Source: an uncultured bacterium (GTDB taxonomy: Bacteria; Planctomycetota; UBA1135; GCA-002686595). From it: 63,374 nucleotides of DNA. Positions 27,407 through 36,619 of this stretch are shown here, piece after piece (position 1 is the stretch's first letter; every line of letters begins with the position of its first letter). The DNA lies in NCBI GenBank assembly GCA_937905825.1, contig CALCXM010000032.1, positions 1-63,374 of the forward strand. Reading direction: 5' to 3'. Under the pieces are notes generated by a model. The model was not told the origin of the DNA and made no database searches. It was given only the letters and a program-made list of their open reading frames with translations. Position numbers and translations under genes: made by a program.

Positions 27407-28135
27407 ATGGTCGTTCTAAATCCCAAATCCATCGTCACCGGCCCCTCTCGTACCCCGCGCTGGGGACGGACAGTGAGCATCGACCTTGGAACCCTGGACT
27501 CCACCCTGGCCATCAGCCGGGACAACCGACTGCCACGTGCAGCCGTGGTCGTCACCTTGGCGGCCCAGGAATTGATGCGGCTCTCCAAGGCCGGCGACAA
27601 GGTGGACAACATCTTGGTAGTCGGAACCGACGTCGACCCCACTCGGCACCCCGGTTTCCGGGAAGTCACGGACAACTTGCGCGCGCTGCGCAACAAGTGG
27701 TTCCCGCGCGCCAAGCTGAACCTGATCTCGAACGATCCTTGCTTGGGCAAGTCGGAGTCCCGCATCACCATGGGCATCTACGACTTCCCTGTGGTTCGCA
27801 TGGAATCCGGCACGGCCAAGACCTTCCAGAAGCTCACTGGGCACAAGTCCACCGAGTTTGCGGAGATCATCAAGCACCTCACCACCCTCGAGCGGGTGAT
27901 CATCCAGGTCTGCTTTGTGCGCGGAGACGCGGACAACTCCACCGATAGCGAGGTCAAGGGTTGGCTCAAGCGCCTGAAGGAGATCGAGCCCGTCGAGATC
28001 CTGATGTCTTCCCCGCCCTCCCGCAAGCGCAAGGGCCTGCCCCTCGGAGTTCCCCCTTCGCGTTTGAAAGAGATCGTGGAGATGATCACCGAGGAAGTCG
28101 GGACCAAGGTCACAGAAGTCGAATACAACGAGTAG
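27407..28135 (+). CDS. radical-SAM-like protein lacking the cluster cysteines
   Basis: A 242-residue protein. Its beginning, TGPSRTPRWGRTVSIDLG, resembles the GPVPSRRLGRSLGIDLVP opening of a radical SAM family, in which CxxxCxxC follows immediately. Here the following residues are TLDSTLAISRDNR, with no cysteine triad. Later text also fits that family's barrel strands: NILVVGTDVDPTRHPGFREV (compare the usual GEPTLHP strand) and VIIQVCFVRGDADNST. I infer a descendant that has lost the 4Fe-4S cluster; this is read by eye and the family link is moderate. Start ATG 27407 is the first before the conserved region. It is followed 21 bases later by the ABC ATPase and is probably co-transcribed. Confidence 0.55.
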   Translation: MVVLNPKSIVTGPSRTPRWGRTVSIDLGTLDSTLAISRDNRLPRAAVVVTLAAQELMRLSKAGDKVDNILVVGTDVDPTRHPGFREVTDNLRALRNKWFPRAKLNLISNDPCLGKSESRITMGIYDFPVVRMESGTAKTFQKLTGHKSTEFAEIIKHLTTLERVIIQVCFVRGDADNSTDSEVKGWLKRLKEIEPVEILMSSPPSRKRKGLPLGVPPSRLKEIVEMITEEVGTKVTEVEYNE

Positions 28136-28156
28136 CCGGGACGCTACATTCCGCGG

Positions 28157-28984
28157 GTGAATAGCTCTTCCGACCCGCGCCCCGCACTCGACGTCGACCA
28201 CCGCGACAACGGACTCGTCCGGTTCGACGGAGTCGACAAGCTCTTCGGAGAACACGCCGCCCTCTCGGGCCTCAGCTTTGAGGTCCGGGGGGGCGAAGTC
28301 TTTGGCCTGCTGGGCCCCAATGGCGCCGGCAAGACCACGGCCCTGCGACTGCTCTGTGGACTCGATAAAGCGAGTGCCGGAACGATCACAGTCGCCGGCC
28401 ACAACACGGCCACGGCGCCACTCGAAACGCGCCGGGCACTTTCCTACGTGCCCGACGGCGCCCCGCTCTACGACAACCTGAGCCCACGCCAACACCTGGA
28501 CCTGGTCGGGCGCCTGCACGGACTGCCAGAAAGTGAACTCAAGAGCGAAGGGGACCGCTTGCTGGCCGCCCTCGATTTGGAGGAGCGCGCGAACGACCCC
28601 GTCGGTCAGTTCTCTCGAGGCATGCGCCAAAAGGCCGCGCTCGCTTGCGCGCTCTTGCCGCGCCCCAAGCTGCTGGTGTTGGACGAGCCGCTCTCGGGCC
28701 TCGACGCGCCCACCACCTCCATGTTCAAGGAAGTGATCCGCAGCTGGGCCAAGCGCGGTGGCGCTGTGCTCTACACGTCGCACCTACTCGACGTGGTCGA
28801 ACGTGTGTGCGATCGCATGCTCATCTTGAACCATGGCAAGCTCGTCGGACTCGGAACCCTGGATGAACTGCGCACGAGCGCCGGTCACAACGGAACCCTC
28901 GAACAGGTCTTCGCCAAGATCGCGCGAGCCGATGACCCCAGCGCCCGGGCCGAGAACCTGCTGGGCGACTTGCAACCGCGCTAG
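28157..28984 (+). CDS. ABC transporter ATP-binding protein
   Basis: A 275-residue ABC ATPase. Walker A is GPNGAGKTT, the Q loop is replaced by the YVPDGAPLYDNLSP segment, the signature is QFSRGMRQKAALACAL (rather than LSGGQ), Walker B is LLVLDEPLSGLD and the switch histidine is in YTSHLLD. This form (SRGMRQK) is common in exporter or Gld/Nod/CcmA-like ATPases paired with a separate permease. The start is GTG 28157. It follows the radical-SAM-like gene closely and precedes the large membrane protein at 29192, the likely partner. The substrate is unknown. Confidence 0.9.
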   Translation: MNSSSDPRPALDVDHRDNGLVRFDGVDKLFGEHAALSGLSFEVRGGEVFGLLGPNGAGKTTALRLLCGLDKASAGTITVAGHNTATAPLETRRALSYVPDGAPLYDNLSPRQHLDLVGRLHGLPESELKSEGDRLLAALDLEERANDPVGQFSRGMRQKAALACALLPRPKLLVLDEPLSGLDAPTTSMFKEVIRSWAKRGGAVLYTSHLLDVVERVCDRMLILNHGKLVGLGTLDELRTSAGHNGTLEQVFAKIARADDPSARAENLLGDLQPR

Positions 28985-29191
28985 CGGTGGATCAGCCATG
29001 AACACATGCAGCAAGCTTGGCAAGCGATCGTTCTCGGCTCCCTCTCTGTCCCTGGCACCCCCTGCCCGACGGACAAAGACCCAGTGCGCAAGTATTCTTC
29101 CAGCGCGACTCGTGCAGATCAGCTCCGGGGCTAGCTTCCGAAAAGTGTCACCAGGGACCGAGTTGCTGAGCTTGGCTCACGCCTTCGCAAA

Positions 29192-30703
29192 TTGTTCACG
29201 CTAGGAATGCTGCGCCGAATCCAAGCCATGATGAATGCCCGCTTGCGCGCCCACATGGGCGGCGAGCTCGTGCCCTTTGCCGCCCTCTTGGCGCAAGGGT
29301 CCCTGGTCGGCGCACTGGCGCTCATGGTTCGCAACAGCCTCGACCCCTGGGGGTTTTCCCTGTTCGCCCTGACGATCAGCGCGGGACTCGTGGCCCTGAC
29401 TCTACTCGGCGAGTTCGGCAGCCTACTGCGCCGTGACCCCGCAGCGCGCTGGTCAGAGTCCCTGCCCGCGTCCGCCATGGAGCGCCGTTTGGGACACTCC
29501 ATGGCCATCCTCGCCCTGCTGTCGGTGCTGAGCTGCAGCGTGCTCTTGCCCGCAATCCTGCTCGCCCCGGAGGACATGACCTGGGCCTCACGGGCTCTGC
29601 TGCTTGTCGCTGGCATGGCACAAGCGGTGGCCATCGGCTCCCTCTTGCTGCTGGTCCAGGTGCTCTTTGGAGAACGAGTTGAGGGCTTGCTCGTCCTCGT
29701 GCAGACACTGCTCGTGGTCACCGCCGTCACGGGAATGCTGAACGCCCCCGCCCTAGCCCCGGCCATTCAGCAGGTTGCCCTCGGGGAAGCTCCCTGGCCG
29801 AACCTACTCAGCTGGATGCCCTCGAGTTGGTACGCGGGGCTCGTGACGAGCGCACCAGCGAGCGCGCAGCTGCCCGCCGATTGGGCCGTGGGCATCGGAA
29901 CCCTGCTGGGCCTTTGCCTGCTCGCCTTCCTGCCGCCAGCACCGAACATCATGGCCCGCGGGACCCAGAGTTTGCTGGCCACACTTCTCTCGCCTCTGCG
30001 CTCCCTGACCACACGCTTCTGGCTGCGTAAGGGCGAACGCGGCAGCTTCGACTTGGTCTACGACGCCCTGCCCCTCGAAAAGGATTTCATCCTGCGCACC
30101 TACCCGATGATCGGGATCCCGCTCGCCTTCCTGCTTGTGGGAGCCGACGGCGAAGGTGGGGAAGCCATGGACGACTTGCTAGCGCTCTTGCTGTTCACCC
30201 CTGCGATCTACTTGCCCGTGCTCTTGGCCCACGTACCGGTCACCAGCAGCCCCGCCGCCAGCTGGATCCTAGAGACGGCCCCGGTACGTCCGATCGACAT
30301 TGAGAACGGCGCCATCAAGGCCCTCGCGGTGCGCTTCCTGTTGCCCCTCTACGGCGTGTTGACCAGTCTCGCAGTGTTCTTCGGCGGCCTGCACTTCGCG
30401 CTGCGACTTGCGCTGCCGGGCTTGCTGTTGACGCTCACTAGCCTGCGCCTCCTGTACCCGCGCTGCACCCTAGGCCTGCCGCTCTCCGCCTCGGCAGATC
30501 AAGTGGAGGTCCGCCACGATTGGACGGGGTTCCTGCTGACCCTCGCGGTCGGCCTCACGATCGTCGCCATTGGCGTGCAACGCCTGGTGCACACTCCGCT
30601 GCAGATCGCTGGAGTCATCGCAACACTCGCCATCCTCGACCTCTTGGTCAGTCGGACGGGGACCAGCGCGACTTCGGACTCTCAAGCCGAGCCGACTCAA
30701 TAG
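29192..30703 (+). CDS. polytopic membrane protein, probable ABC permease
   Basis: A 503-residue protein with about ten hydrophobic segments (for example ALLAQGSLVGALALMV, GSLLLLVQVLFG, AGVIATLAILDLLV). No sequence motif identifies its family; its position after an ABC ATPase gene suggests the membrane partner. The frame closes upstream at 29132, so starts are TTG 29192 or ATG 29207; TTG is used here but is uncertain. About 207 bases separate it from the ATPase, with no gene seen between them. The C-terminal 30 residues are hydrophilic. Confidence 0.7.
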   Translation: MFTLGMLRRIQAMMNARLRAHMGGELVPFAALLAQGSLVGALALMVRNSLDPWGFSLFALTISAGLVALTLLGEFGSLLRRDPAARWSESLPASAMERRLGHSMAILALLSVLSCSVLLPAILLAPEDMTWASRALLLVAGMAQAVAIGSLLLLVQVLFGERVEGLLVLVQTLLVVTAVTGMLNAPALAPAIQQVALGEAPWPNLLSWMPSSWYAGLVTSAPASAQLPADWAVGIGTLLGLCLLAFLPPAPNIMARGTQSLLATLLSPLRSLTTRFWLRKGERGSFDLVYDALPLEKDFILRTYPMIGIPLAFLLVGADGEGGEAMDDLLALLLFTPAIYLPVLLAHVPVTSSPAASWILETAPVRPIDIENGAIKALAVRFLLPLYGVLTSLAVFFGGLHFALRLALPGLLLTLTSLRLLYPRCTLGLPLSASADQVEVRHDWTGFLLTLAVGLTIVAIGVQRLVHTPLQIAGVIATLAILDLLVSRTGTSATSDSQAEPTQ

Positions 30704-30816
30704 GCGGGCCCTGCTCCCTCAGGAACTTGGCAACCTCTTTCAAGTCAAGCAGGGGAGTGCGAAGGCTCGCGTTGGATGACTTCACTTGCCCCCGACCAGC
30801 CGCAAGCGCACTTCCC

Positions 30817-30855
30817 AAAACAAGAACCCCGCTAGCTCCGAAGAACTAGCGGGGT
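30817..30855 (-). terminator. hairpin terminator downstream of the lipoprotein gene
   Basis: ACCCCGCTAG (30826-30835) pairs perfectly with CTAGCGGGGT (30846-30855). On the minus strand the stem is followed by TCTTGTTTTGGG. It lies about 50 bases after the stop of the minus-strand lipoprotein gene at 30904, and may also stop plus-strand transcription from the permease. Confidence 0.7.
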
Positions 30856-30903
30856 CCCACTGTCTCTATCCAGGTGGCTCACAAGGAGCCGGAATAGTGA
30901 ATG

Positions 30904-31563
30904 CTATTCGCCGAGAGCCTTTGCGGTCTTGGCCTTCTCGGCTGAGATCTGGCCCTTCTCTTTCTCGATGACGGTGTCGAGACGCTCGCGCATCAAGCTC
31001 TTGCGTGCACCGGTTTCGGCCAGGGCGTCGTCCGCTGCGGAGTTCTCGTCCACTTTGGAAACGAGGTGGGCGAGGAATTCATCCGGGCTCTCGAGACTCA
31101 TGAGCACGTACATGGTCCCGTTGCTGATTTGATAGCGGCCAACAACCGAACCCACCAGGGTGGTGTCGACCACCTGGCGGATGAACGACTCGTCGTTCAT
31201 CATTGAGGACATCGAGGACTCATCCGTCAAGTCGCCAGCTTCCTGGGACCAGTTCTCTGAGATGGACTGGATGGTGGCCTTGATCGAGGCGGCCAGCTTG
31301 TTGCGGGCATCGACCTCGGCGCGGCCGCGAGCAGACGTCTCACTGCCGATCACTTTGGCGCTGCCCACCTGGGTGTACTTGCCGAAGGCATCGGGGCGGT
31401 TCCACCATTCGCGGACGACTTGCGTGCCGCCTTGGCCGTTGTCGAAGGTCTCGCTGTAGCCGGGACCGTTGTTGTCCTTAGGGCCGTCACCGTTGCAGGA
31501 GACGATCAGAGTGGAGGCCAGGGCGAGGAGTGCTAGTTTTGCAGTAGTCTTGAAGTGTTTCAT
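30904..31563 (-). CDS. LPP20-like lipoprotein
   Basis: A 219-residue secreted lipoprotein. The signal peptide ends in the lipobox LIVSC at about residue 23, after which a Gly/Asn-rich linker follows. The core contains YTQVGSAKVIGSETSARGRAEVDARNKLAASI, shaped like the LPP20 family (a glycine-rich strand, then an Ala/Arg/Glu helix). The C-terminus is a charged helix rich in Lys and Glu. It stands alone, with a terminator just beyond it, and diverges from a second lipoprotein with a similar GEG...AREAALLSMCKQ helix at 31930. Its function is unknown. Confidence 0.7.
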   Translation of the reverse strand: MKHFKTTAKLALLALASTLIVSCNGDGPKDNNGPGYSETFDNGQGGTQVVREWWNRPDAFGKYTQVGSAKVIGSETSARGRAEVDARNKLAASIKATIQSISENWSQEAGDLTDESSMSSMMNDESFIRQVVDTTLVGSVVGRYQISNGTMYVLMSLESPDEFLAHLVSKVDENSAADDALAETGARKSLMRERLDTVIEKEKGQISAEKAKTAKALGE

Positions 31564-31929
31564 CGGACGAGTATCTATGGTCTTGAATTAGGTTTGATTT
31601 CTTTGGAGCCTCCGAGCGTAATCTCCATTGGATCAGGGCTCAGACCGCCGTAACGCCTGATACAGAGCAACATGGTGGCGGTCCCCACTCAGAATTCCAG
31701 ATCTATGTGCGAAAATCCCTCGCGACTGTGCGGAGGGGGTTGGGACCGGCGACTATATCCCTATGGACCCCGACTGCACTGCCCGGAGCACCCCCTTCGC
31801 CCCCTGCGGCCTGCGGGTTTTGAAGACCGCAATCATTTTCTTCGTGTGAAGACCTCAGGGACTGCCCTTAACATGGTCCGGGGGCAATCCCCATTCGCAC
31901 CCACCACGAGAAACCGGCCCACCAGAATC
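31564..31929. other. divergent promoter region between two lipoprotein genes
   Basis: About 366 bases. It must carry start signals for both genes. Near 31570-31600 it is comparatively AT-rich (TAGGTTTGATTTCTTTGG), as expected of a promoter, but I cannot fix -35/-10 boxes. The plus frame stays open from 31672 without lipoprotein or domain character, so the later start at 31930 is preferred. Confidence 0.3.
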
Positions 31930-32451
31930 ATGCAACGCCCCGCTCGAACTGCACTGAAGTCCCTCGCATCCGCCTCCGTAATGCTGGGGGCCCTGCTTAC
32001 CTCGGGCTGCGCTTCCCACAAATGCACGCTGGACGACCAGACCCCCATCGCGGGAGCTGCGACTTACTGCGAATGGACCTTGGTGGAGGAGAGCGGCCCC
32101 ATGCCTCCCTGGAGAACAGGCGCCATGAATAGCGGCACGCGCTTCGTCGGAGAAGGCGTGCACAGGACGAAAGAGCTCGCGCGCGAGGCCGCCCTGCTCA
32201 GCATGTGCAAGCAAGTCGCGGCATCCACCGGATACGACGTGAGCTCCGTCGCGGTCTACACCAATAGCGTCTCCGGCGGCCGCGAACGGGAATCCTTTGG
32301 CGAGCGAACCACTGGCTCGATCAACGCCACGGTCGCCATCCCGCCCACCGGCACCTGGTGGGATCTGCGCTGGCGGCACGGTTACCAGGAAGGCCTGAAA
32401 TTCCGGGAGCGCGTTTACCGCTACAAGATCATGGCCCAGATCGAAAACTGA
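31930..32451 (+). CDS. lipoprotein with LPP20-like helix
   Basis: A 173-residue protein beginning MQRPARTALKSLASASVMLG with a lipobox near LLTSGC (residue 26). Three further cysteines follow (HKC, YCEW, SMCKQ). The stretch FVGEGVHRTKELAREAALLSM resembles the glycine-then-helix pattern of the LPP20-like protein encoded divergently at 31563. The rest is a predicted beta-rich region ending KFRERVYRYKIMAQIEN. Function unknown. It converges on the pseudouridine synthase gene, 31 bases away. Confidence 0.65.
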   Translation: MQRPARTALKSLASASVMLGALLTSGCASHKCTLDDQTPIAGAATYCEWTLVEESGPMPPWRTGAMNSGTRFVGEGVHRTKELAREAALLSMCKQVAASTGYDVSSVAVYTNSVSGGRERESFGERTTGSINATVAIPPTGTWWDLRWRHGYQEGLKFRERVYRYKIMAQIEN

Positions 32452-32467
32452 TCTAGCCCTGCGAACC

Positions 32468-32484
32468 GAGCACGTCAGGTGCTC
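32468..32484. terminator. short hairpin between convergent genes
   Basis: GAGCAC and GTGCTC form a 6-bp stem with loop GTCAG, just after the lipoprotein stop and touching the stop of the minus-strand pseudouridine synthase gene. There is no T tract. It may act as a weak bidirectional terminator. Confidence 0.3.
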
Positions 32485-33547
32485 AATCCGATTCGCGAAG
32501 ATCGAGAAACGCCTGCAAGTCCGGCGCCAACGGACTCACCACTTCCACCGGCTCGCCGTTCACTGACGATGTGAACACGAGCCGGTGGCTGTGTAGGGCC
32601 TGCCGGGGAAGTTGGAGGGCGCGCAGATCTTCCGCATCGAGGGTGCCTTCCGCCTGCTTGCAGAAGTAGTTCTCGTCGAGCCCGTAGAGCTTGTCCCCAA
32701 TGATCGGGTAGCCGATCGCCGAGAGGTGAACTCGGATCTGGTGCTGGCGGCCGGTGTGAATGCGCAGCTTCAAAAGGCTGCAATTGCCGTGAGTAGAAAG
32801 CACTTGCCAGTCGGTCTTGCAGGGTAGGCCCTCGGCCGTGACCGTCATCTTGAGGCGCACATCGCTGTACAGAGCGGGGCCGATGGGCAGACCAATTTCC
32901 CCGGACGACTCTTCGGGAACTCCGCTGACGATGGCCAGGTAATCCTTCTCCACCTCACGGTCCTCGAACTGCCCGGCGAGGCGCCGGTGCGCCCTCGGGT
33001 TTTTGGCGACCAGCACGACCCCACTCGTCTCGCGGTCCAGTCGGTGGCAGAGCCGGGGCGCGATGCCCTGCTCCAAATGGGAGGCCTGATAGCGCGCATG
33101 CACCCGCTGAATCAGAGTGTCCGAGTGGTGGCGGCCGCTGGGATGCACGGGCAAAAGCGGCGGCTTGTCCACGGCCAGCACGTCTTCGTCCTCATACAGA
33201 ATCGATAGTTCCTCCGTGCTCACCTCGGGAACCGGCAGACGCGAGTCCGGCGGGATCACCACCTTCACCCGACCCCCATCCTTGAGCTTGCGACCCGGGC
33301 GGCTCTCCTTGATGTACTCGCCGGAGCCATTGGGGGAATCTGGCCGGCTCGGATCCACGTAGGTCCAACCACCTTTGATCAAGCGCTGAATCGAGGACCG
33401 CGAACGCCACTTCAAATGGCGCGTCAGGAACTCATCCAGGCGAATGTTGAGCTCCTCGGACTTCAAGCCAAAGGTGCTCGCACTCACCTCCAACTCCACG
33501 TGCTCGGGAGGGCGATTCAGGTCGCGGTCTGTCGGGAAGATGCCCAT
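32483..33547 (-). CDS. RluA-family pseudouridine synthase
   Basis: A 354-residue rRNA/tRNA pseudouridine synthase. The N-terminal part holds an S4-like RNA-binding region (LDEFLTRHLKWRSRSSIQRL). The catalytic domain has the diagnostic HRLDRETSGVVLVAKN, in which the aspartate is the nucleophile, then GRQHQIRVHLSAIGYPIIGD. The overall architecture matches RluD/RluC-type enzymes; the exact target uridine cannot be told. A small insertion (CKQAEGTLDAEDLRAL) precedes the last strand. The gene precedes no obvious operon partner; rpsU lies 211 bases upstream on the same strand. Confidence 0.92.
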   Translation of the reverse strand: MGIFPTDRDLNRPPEHVELEVSASTFGLKSEELNIRLDEFLTRHLKWRSRSSIQRLIKGGWTYVDPSRPDSPNGSGEYIKESRPGRKLKDGGRVKVVIPPDSRLPVPEVSTEELSILYEDEDVLAVDKPPLLPVHPSGRHHSDTLIQRVHARYQASHLEQGIAPRLCHRLDRETSGVVLVAKNPRAHRRLAGQFEDREVEKDYLAIVSGVPEESSGEIGLPIGPALYSDVRLKMTVTAEGLPCKTDWQVLSTHGNCSLLKLRIHTGRQHQIRVHLSAIGYPIIGDKLYGLDENYFCKQAEGTLDAEDLRALQLPRQALHSHRLVFTSSVNGEPVEVVSPLAPDLQAFLDLRESD

Positions 33548-33758
33548 GTCGTTTGCCGTCCTTCAGTCTAATCCGATGTCCCACGAACGGTTGGGGCCAG
33601 GCTGTGCTCCCCACGATGCTGGGACCGCGTTTTGAACGGACCCGAATGGCACGGAGAAACCCCACGCCGATCCGCATCGACATGGGGCTCACCCATGGTC
33701 TCCATGGAGACAGGTCGGAGGTCATCTCCCCCCGGCCAAGTCGTTTCGCTCGAAAGGC

Positions 33759-34100
33759 CTAGAGGAAGGTCTTGGAGGGAGCGGAGCTCGATGAGCCCTC
33801 TTCCCGGGGCCGACTCGAACCCTCAGCGCTGCGTGCTGGTGGTCGACGAACCGCACGACGGGCGCGACGGGCTCGGTTGGAGCGCGCGTTGCGGCCGCGG
33901 AAGTTCGGGTCGTTGCGGCGGGCCGCTTTCAGAACCGTGCGCAGGCGCTCGCGACGTTCGCGGCGGCGCTTGTCCGAGCGCTTCTCGTGCCAGGTATGCG
34001 CCTTGAACAGGCGGAAGATACCACTGTAATTGCACTGACGCTTGAAGCGACGGAGCGCGGACTCGAGGGACTCGTTCGGACGAACCTGGACCTTGATCAA
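33759..34100 (-). CDS. rpsU: small ribosomal subunit protein bS21 with long C-terminal tail
   Basis: A 113-residue protein. Residues 1-60 match bS21: MIKVQVRPNESLESALRRFK, then the basic RRERRERLRTVLKA region. Typical bS21 is 58-71 residues. Here a further 50 residues follow, first Arg-rich (NRARRARRAVRRP), then Ser/Glu-rich. The tail could add rRNA contacts or be dispensable. The start ATG is followed directly by the conserved valine-rich strand. Confidence 0.93.
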   Translation of the reverse strand: MIKVQVRPNESLESALRRFKRQCNYSGIFRLFKAHTWHEKRSDKRRRERRERLRTVLKAARRNDPNFRGRNARSNRARRARRAVRRPPARSAEGSSRPREEGSSSSAPSKTFL

Positions 34101-34348
34101 AACTCTAGTACTCGGGTGGGACAGTGGTTGAAGACCGCTGCCGGACGTTGCCGCCGATGGATTTCGCTAGGAGTCGTTCCTGGCGAAGTCGGTGGCAAAT
34201 GGATGCTGGTAGATGAAACGGCTGTTCGGATGAGGCCGGCTGGCGACCCCACAACAGCGTGCGAAACGGGCCGAACAGAATAGCGCTCCGGCCCGCCAGC
34301 GGGAAGCCCCCGCTGGAATTCCCTCGAAAGGCTTGCGATGCTGGGACC

Positions 34349-36619
34349 GTGGGAAGGGATCAAAAAGAGCCGCGTGAATCCAGCCAAGCGCTCCAGGTCC
34401 GTCTGCGGGGAACCATCGAGCGCGTCACCTACCATGACGAGGACAGCCTCTACAGCGTCCTAAAGGTCTCCCCAGAAAGCGGTTACGAGCTCGACGACGG
34501 ATCGCTCTTCCGGCCCACCAAGATCACAGCGGTGGGCAAGGCCCACGGACCCGTTACCGGCTTGCGGGTGGAAATCGCCGGCAAATGGGAGGATCACCGC
34601 AGCCACGGCAAGCAACTTAGCTTCGATGAATTCGTGGTCCTGACCCCGACGGACACGGCCGGGCTCGTGCGCTATCTCGCCTCGGATGCCTTTTCCGGCA
34701 TCGGCGACAAGTTGGCGGGGCGCATCGTCAAGAAGCTCGGCAGCGATGCCCTCGAACAGATGCGAGAGGGCCCCGAGTGCCTCGACGGTATCCGAGGTTT
34801 GCGCCCGGAAGTGGCGGAACGCCTAGTGGAGACCGTGCGCAGCGCCCTCGGCTCCCACAAGGCCCAGGCCTTCCTGCGCGGACTCGGCATGGGACCCTGG
34901 CAGGCGGCGACGATTATCGAAAAGCTCGGGCTGCACACGGAGGAGCTGGTTCGCGAGGACCCCTACCGCCTCGCGGGAGACATTTTCGGCATCGGATTCG
35001 GCACCGCCGATCGGGTGGCGCGCGCTCTCGGCATCCCCGTGGACGACCCGCGCCGCGCCAAGGCCGGGCTGATGCAGGGTTTACGGGACGCTTCCGATGA
35101 CGGCCACACCTGCCAGCGCCGGGACGAGGCCCTCGCCCGCGCTTCCAAACTGCTTTCCAACGCGATCTCCGAGACGGCCCTCGAGGACGCCTTGGAAGCC
35201 TTGGAGGCCAAGCGCGAGGTCGTCGTCGAATGCGTCGGGGGTCCCGAGGACGAGCAGCAGTCGACCCTGGTGGCCCTGCCTGCCCTCGCGCACTGCGAGG
35301 CGACTCTAGCGCGCAACCTCGCGACCCTAGCACGTGTCGGCGACACACGAGCCCTGGCGACGGAAGCCCAGCTCGCTGAGGCCGAAAAGCGCGCGAAGAT
35401 CGAGTTGCATCCGAGCCAACGGGAAGCGGTGCTCGGTCTGCTCTCCACCCCCGTTGGACTTTTGACCGGCGGGCCCGGAGTGGGCAAGACCACCATCGTG
35501 CAACTCATCGTCTCCCTGGCCGAAGCCGCCGGCGCGAGCGTCGCCCTCGCGTCCCCCACAGGTCGAGCCGCGAAGCGTCTATCGGAAGCCACCGGTCGCG
35601 ACGCTTCCACCATCCACCGCATGCTCGGATGGAATCCGGCCCAAGGTGGATTCGAACGCAACGATCAGCAGCCGCTCGAGGAGGACCTGATCATTGTCGA
35701 CGAGATCTCGATGCTCGATGTCATCTTGGCTCATCACCTGCTGAAAGCCGTGCAACCTCCAGCGCGCTTGATCTTCGTGGGCGACCCGGACCAGTTGCCC
35801 TCGGTCGGCGCGGGCAACGTGTTGTCGGACATGATTCGCTCCCAGCGCATTCCGCTCTTCCGCCTGCAGCACATCTACCGTCAAGCCCAGGGCAGCTTGA
35901 TCATCGAGAACGCGCACCACATCTTGCGCGGGGAAGCGCCGCGTTTTCCGGAGAAGGGCGACAAGCAGTCCGACTTCTACTTCTTCCCCGCTGAAGACGT
36001 GGAGAAGTGCGCGGAGCTCGTGATCGACGTGGCCTCTCGACGCATCCCCGAAACCTTCGGCTTCGACTGGACCACCGACGTGCAAGTCATCGCCCCCATG
36101 TACCGCGGCCCTTGCGGAGTCGATGCTCTCAACCGCGGGTTGCGCGAAGCTCAAGGAACTGGAGGCCTCGAGATCACCCGGGGCGAACGCATCTGGCGCG
36201 TGGGCGACCGGGTCATCCACACCAAGAACGACTACGAGAAGGAAGTCTTCAACGGCGACATGGGCCGCATCTCCTCCATCTCCCGGGAGAACGGCCTGAC
36301 CGTCACCTACCCGGAACGCGACGTGGACTACACCCTGACCGAGATTTCGGACTTGCGTCCCGCCTTCGCCATCACGGTGCACCGCTCCCAGGGCGCGGAG
36401 TTTCCCGTGGTCGTCATCCCGCTCGCCACGCAACACTTCATGATGTTGCAGCGCAACTTGATCTACACCGCGATCACCCGGGCGCGCAGCCTGGTCGTCC
36501 TGGTGGGTTCCCGGCGTGCGCTCCAAATGGCCACGGAGAACACGACCCAATCCCAGCGCATGAGCTGCCTCAGCGACAAGCTGCGAGCGGACATCACGTT
36601 GTTCGACGGTGAGCGCTAG
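34349..36619 (+). CDS. recD2: RecD2-type helicase
   Basis: A 756-residue superfamily 1B DNA helicase of the RecD2 type, not associated with RecBC here. The N-terminal OB-like domain starts at LRGTIERVTYHDEDSLYSVL; then a tandem HhH-like region (IGDKLAGRIVKKLG, GIRGLRPEVAERLVETV). Motif I is LLTGGPGVGKTT near residue 374; motif II is IIVDEISMLD near 451; LIFVGDPDQLPSVGAGNVL is motif III; the C-terminal motifs include AFAITVHRSQGAEFPVVVIP and YTAITRARSLVVLVG. I chose GTG 34349; the frame is open back to an ATG at 34259, but that part lacks similarity. The plus-strand gene lies divergent to rpsU. Confidence 0.9.
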   Translation: MGRDQKEPRESSQALQVRLRGTIERVTYHDEDSLYSVLKVSPESGYELDDGSLFRPTKITAVGKAHGPVTGLRVEIAGKWEDHRSHGKQLSFDEFVVLTPTDTAGLVRYLASDAFSGIGDKLAGRIVKKLGSDALEQMREGPECLDGIRGLRPEVAERLVETVRSALGSHKAQAFLRGLGMGPWQAATIIEKLGLHTEELVREDPYRLAGDIFGIGFGTADRVARALGIPVDDPRRAKAGLMQGLRDASDDGHTCQRRDEALARASKLLSNAISETALEDALEALEAKREVVVECVGGPEDEQQSTLVALPALAHCEATLARNLATLARVGDTRALATEAQLAEAEKRAKIELHPSQREAVLGLLSTPVGLLTGGPGVGKTTIVQLIVSLAEAAGASVALASPTGRAAKRLSEATGRDASTIHRMLGWNPAQGGFERNDQQPLEEDLIIVDEISMLDVILAHHLLKAVQPPARLIFVGDPDQLPSVGAGNVLSDMIRSQRIPLFRLQHIYRQAQGSLIIENAHHILRGEAPRFPEKGDKQSDFYFFPAEDVEKCAELVIDVASRRIPETFGFDWTTDVQVIAPMYRGPCGVDALNRGLREAQGTGGLEITRGERIWRVGDRVIHTKNDYEKEVFNGDMGRISSISRENGLTVTYPERDVDYTLTEISDLRPAFAITVHRSQGAEFPVVVIPLATQHFMMLQRNLIYTAITRARSLVVLVGSRRALQMATENTTQSQRMSCLSDKLRADITLFDGER

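Noticed and set aside
27416..28783. A 455-codon minus-strand open frame.
   Set aside because: It is antisense to the radical-SAM-like and ABC ATPase genes, whose motifs are on the plus strand.
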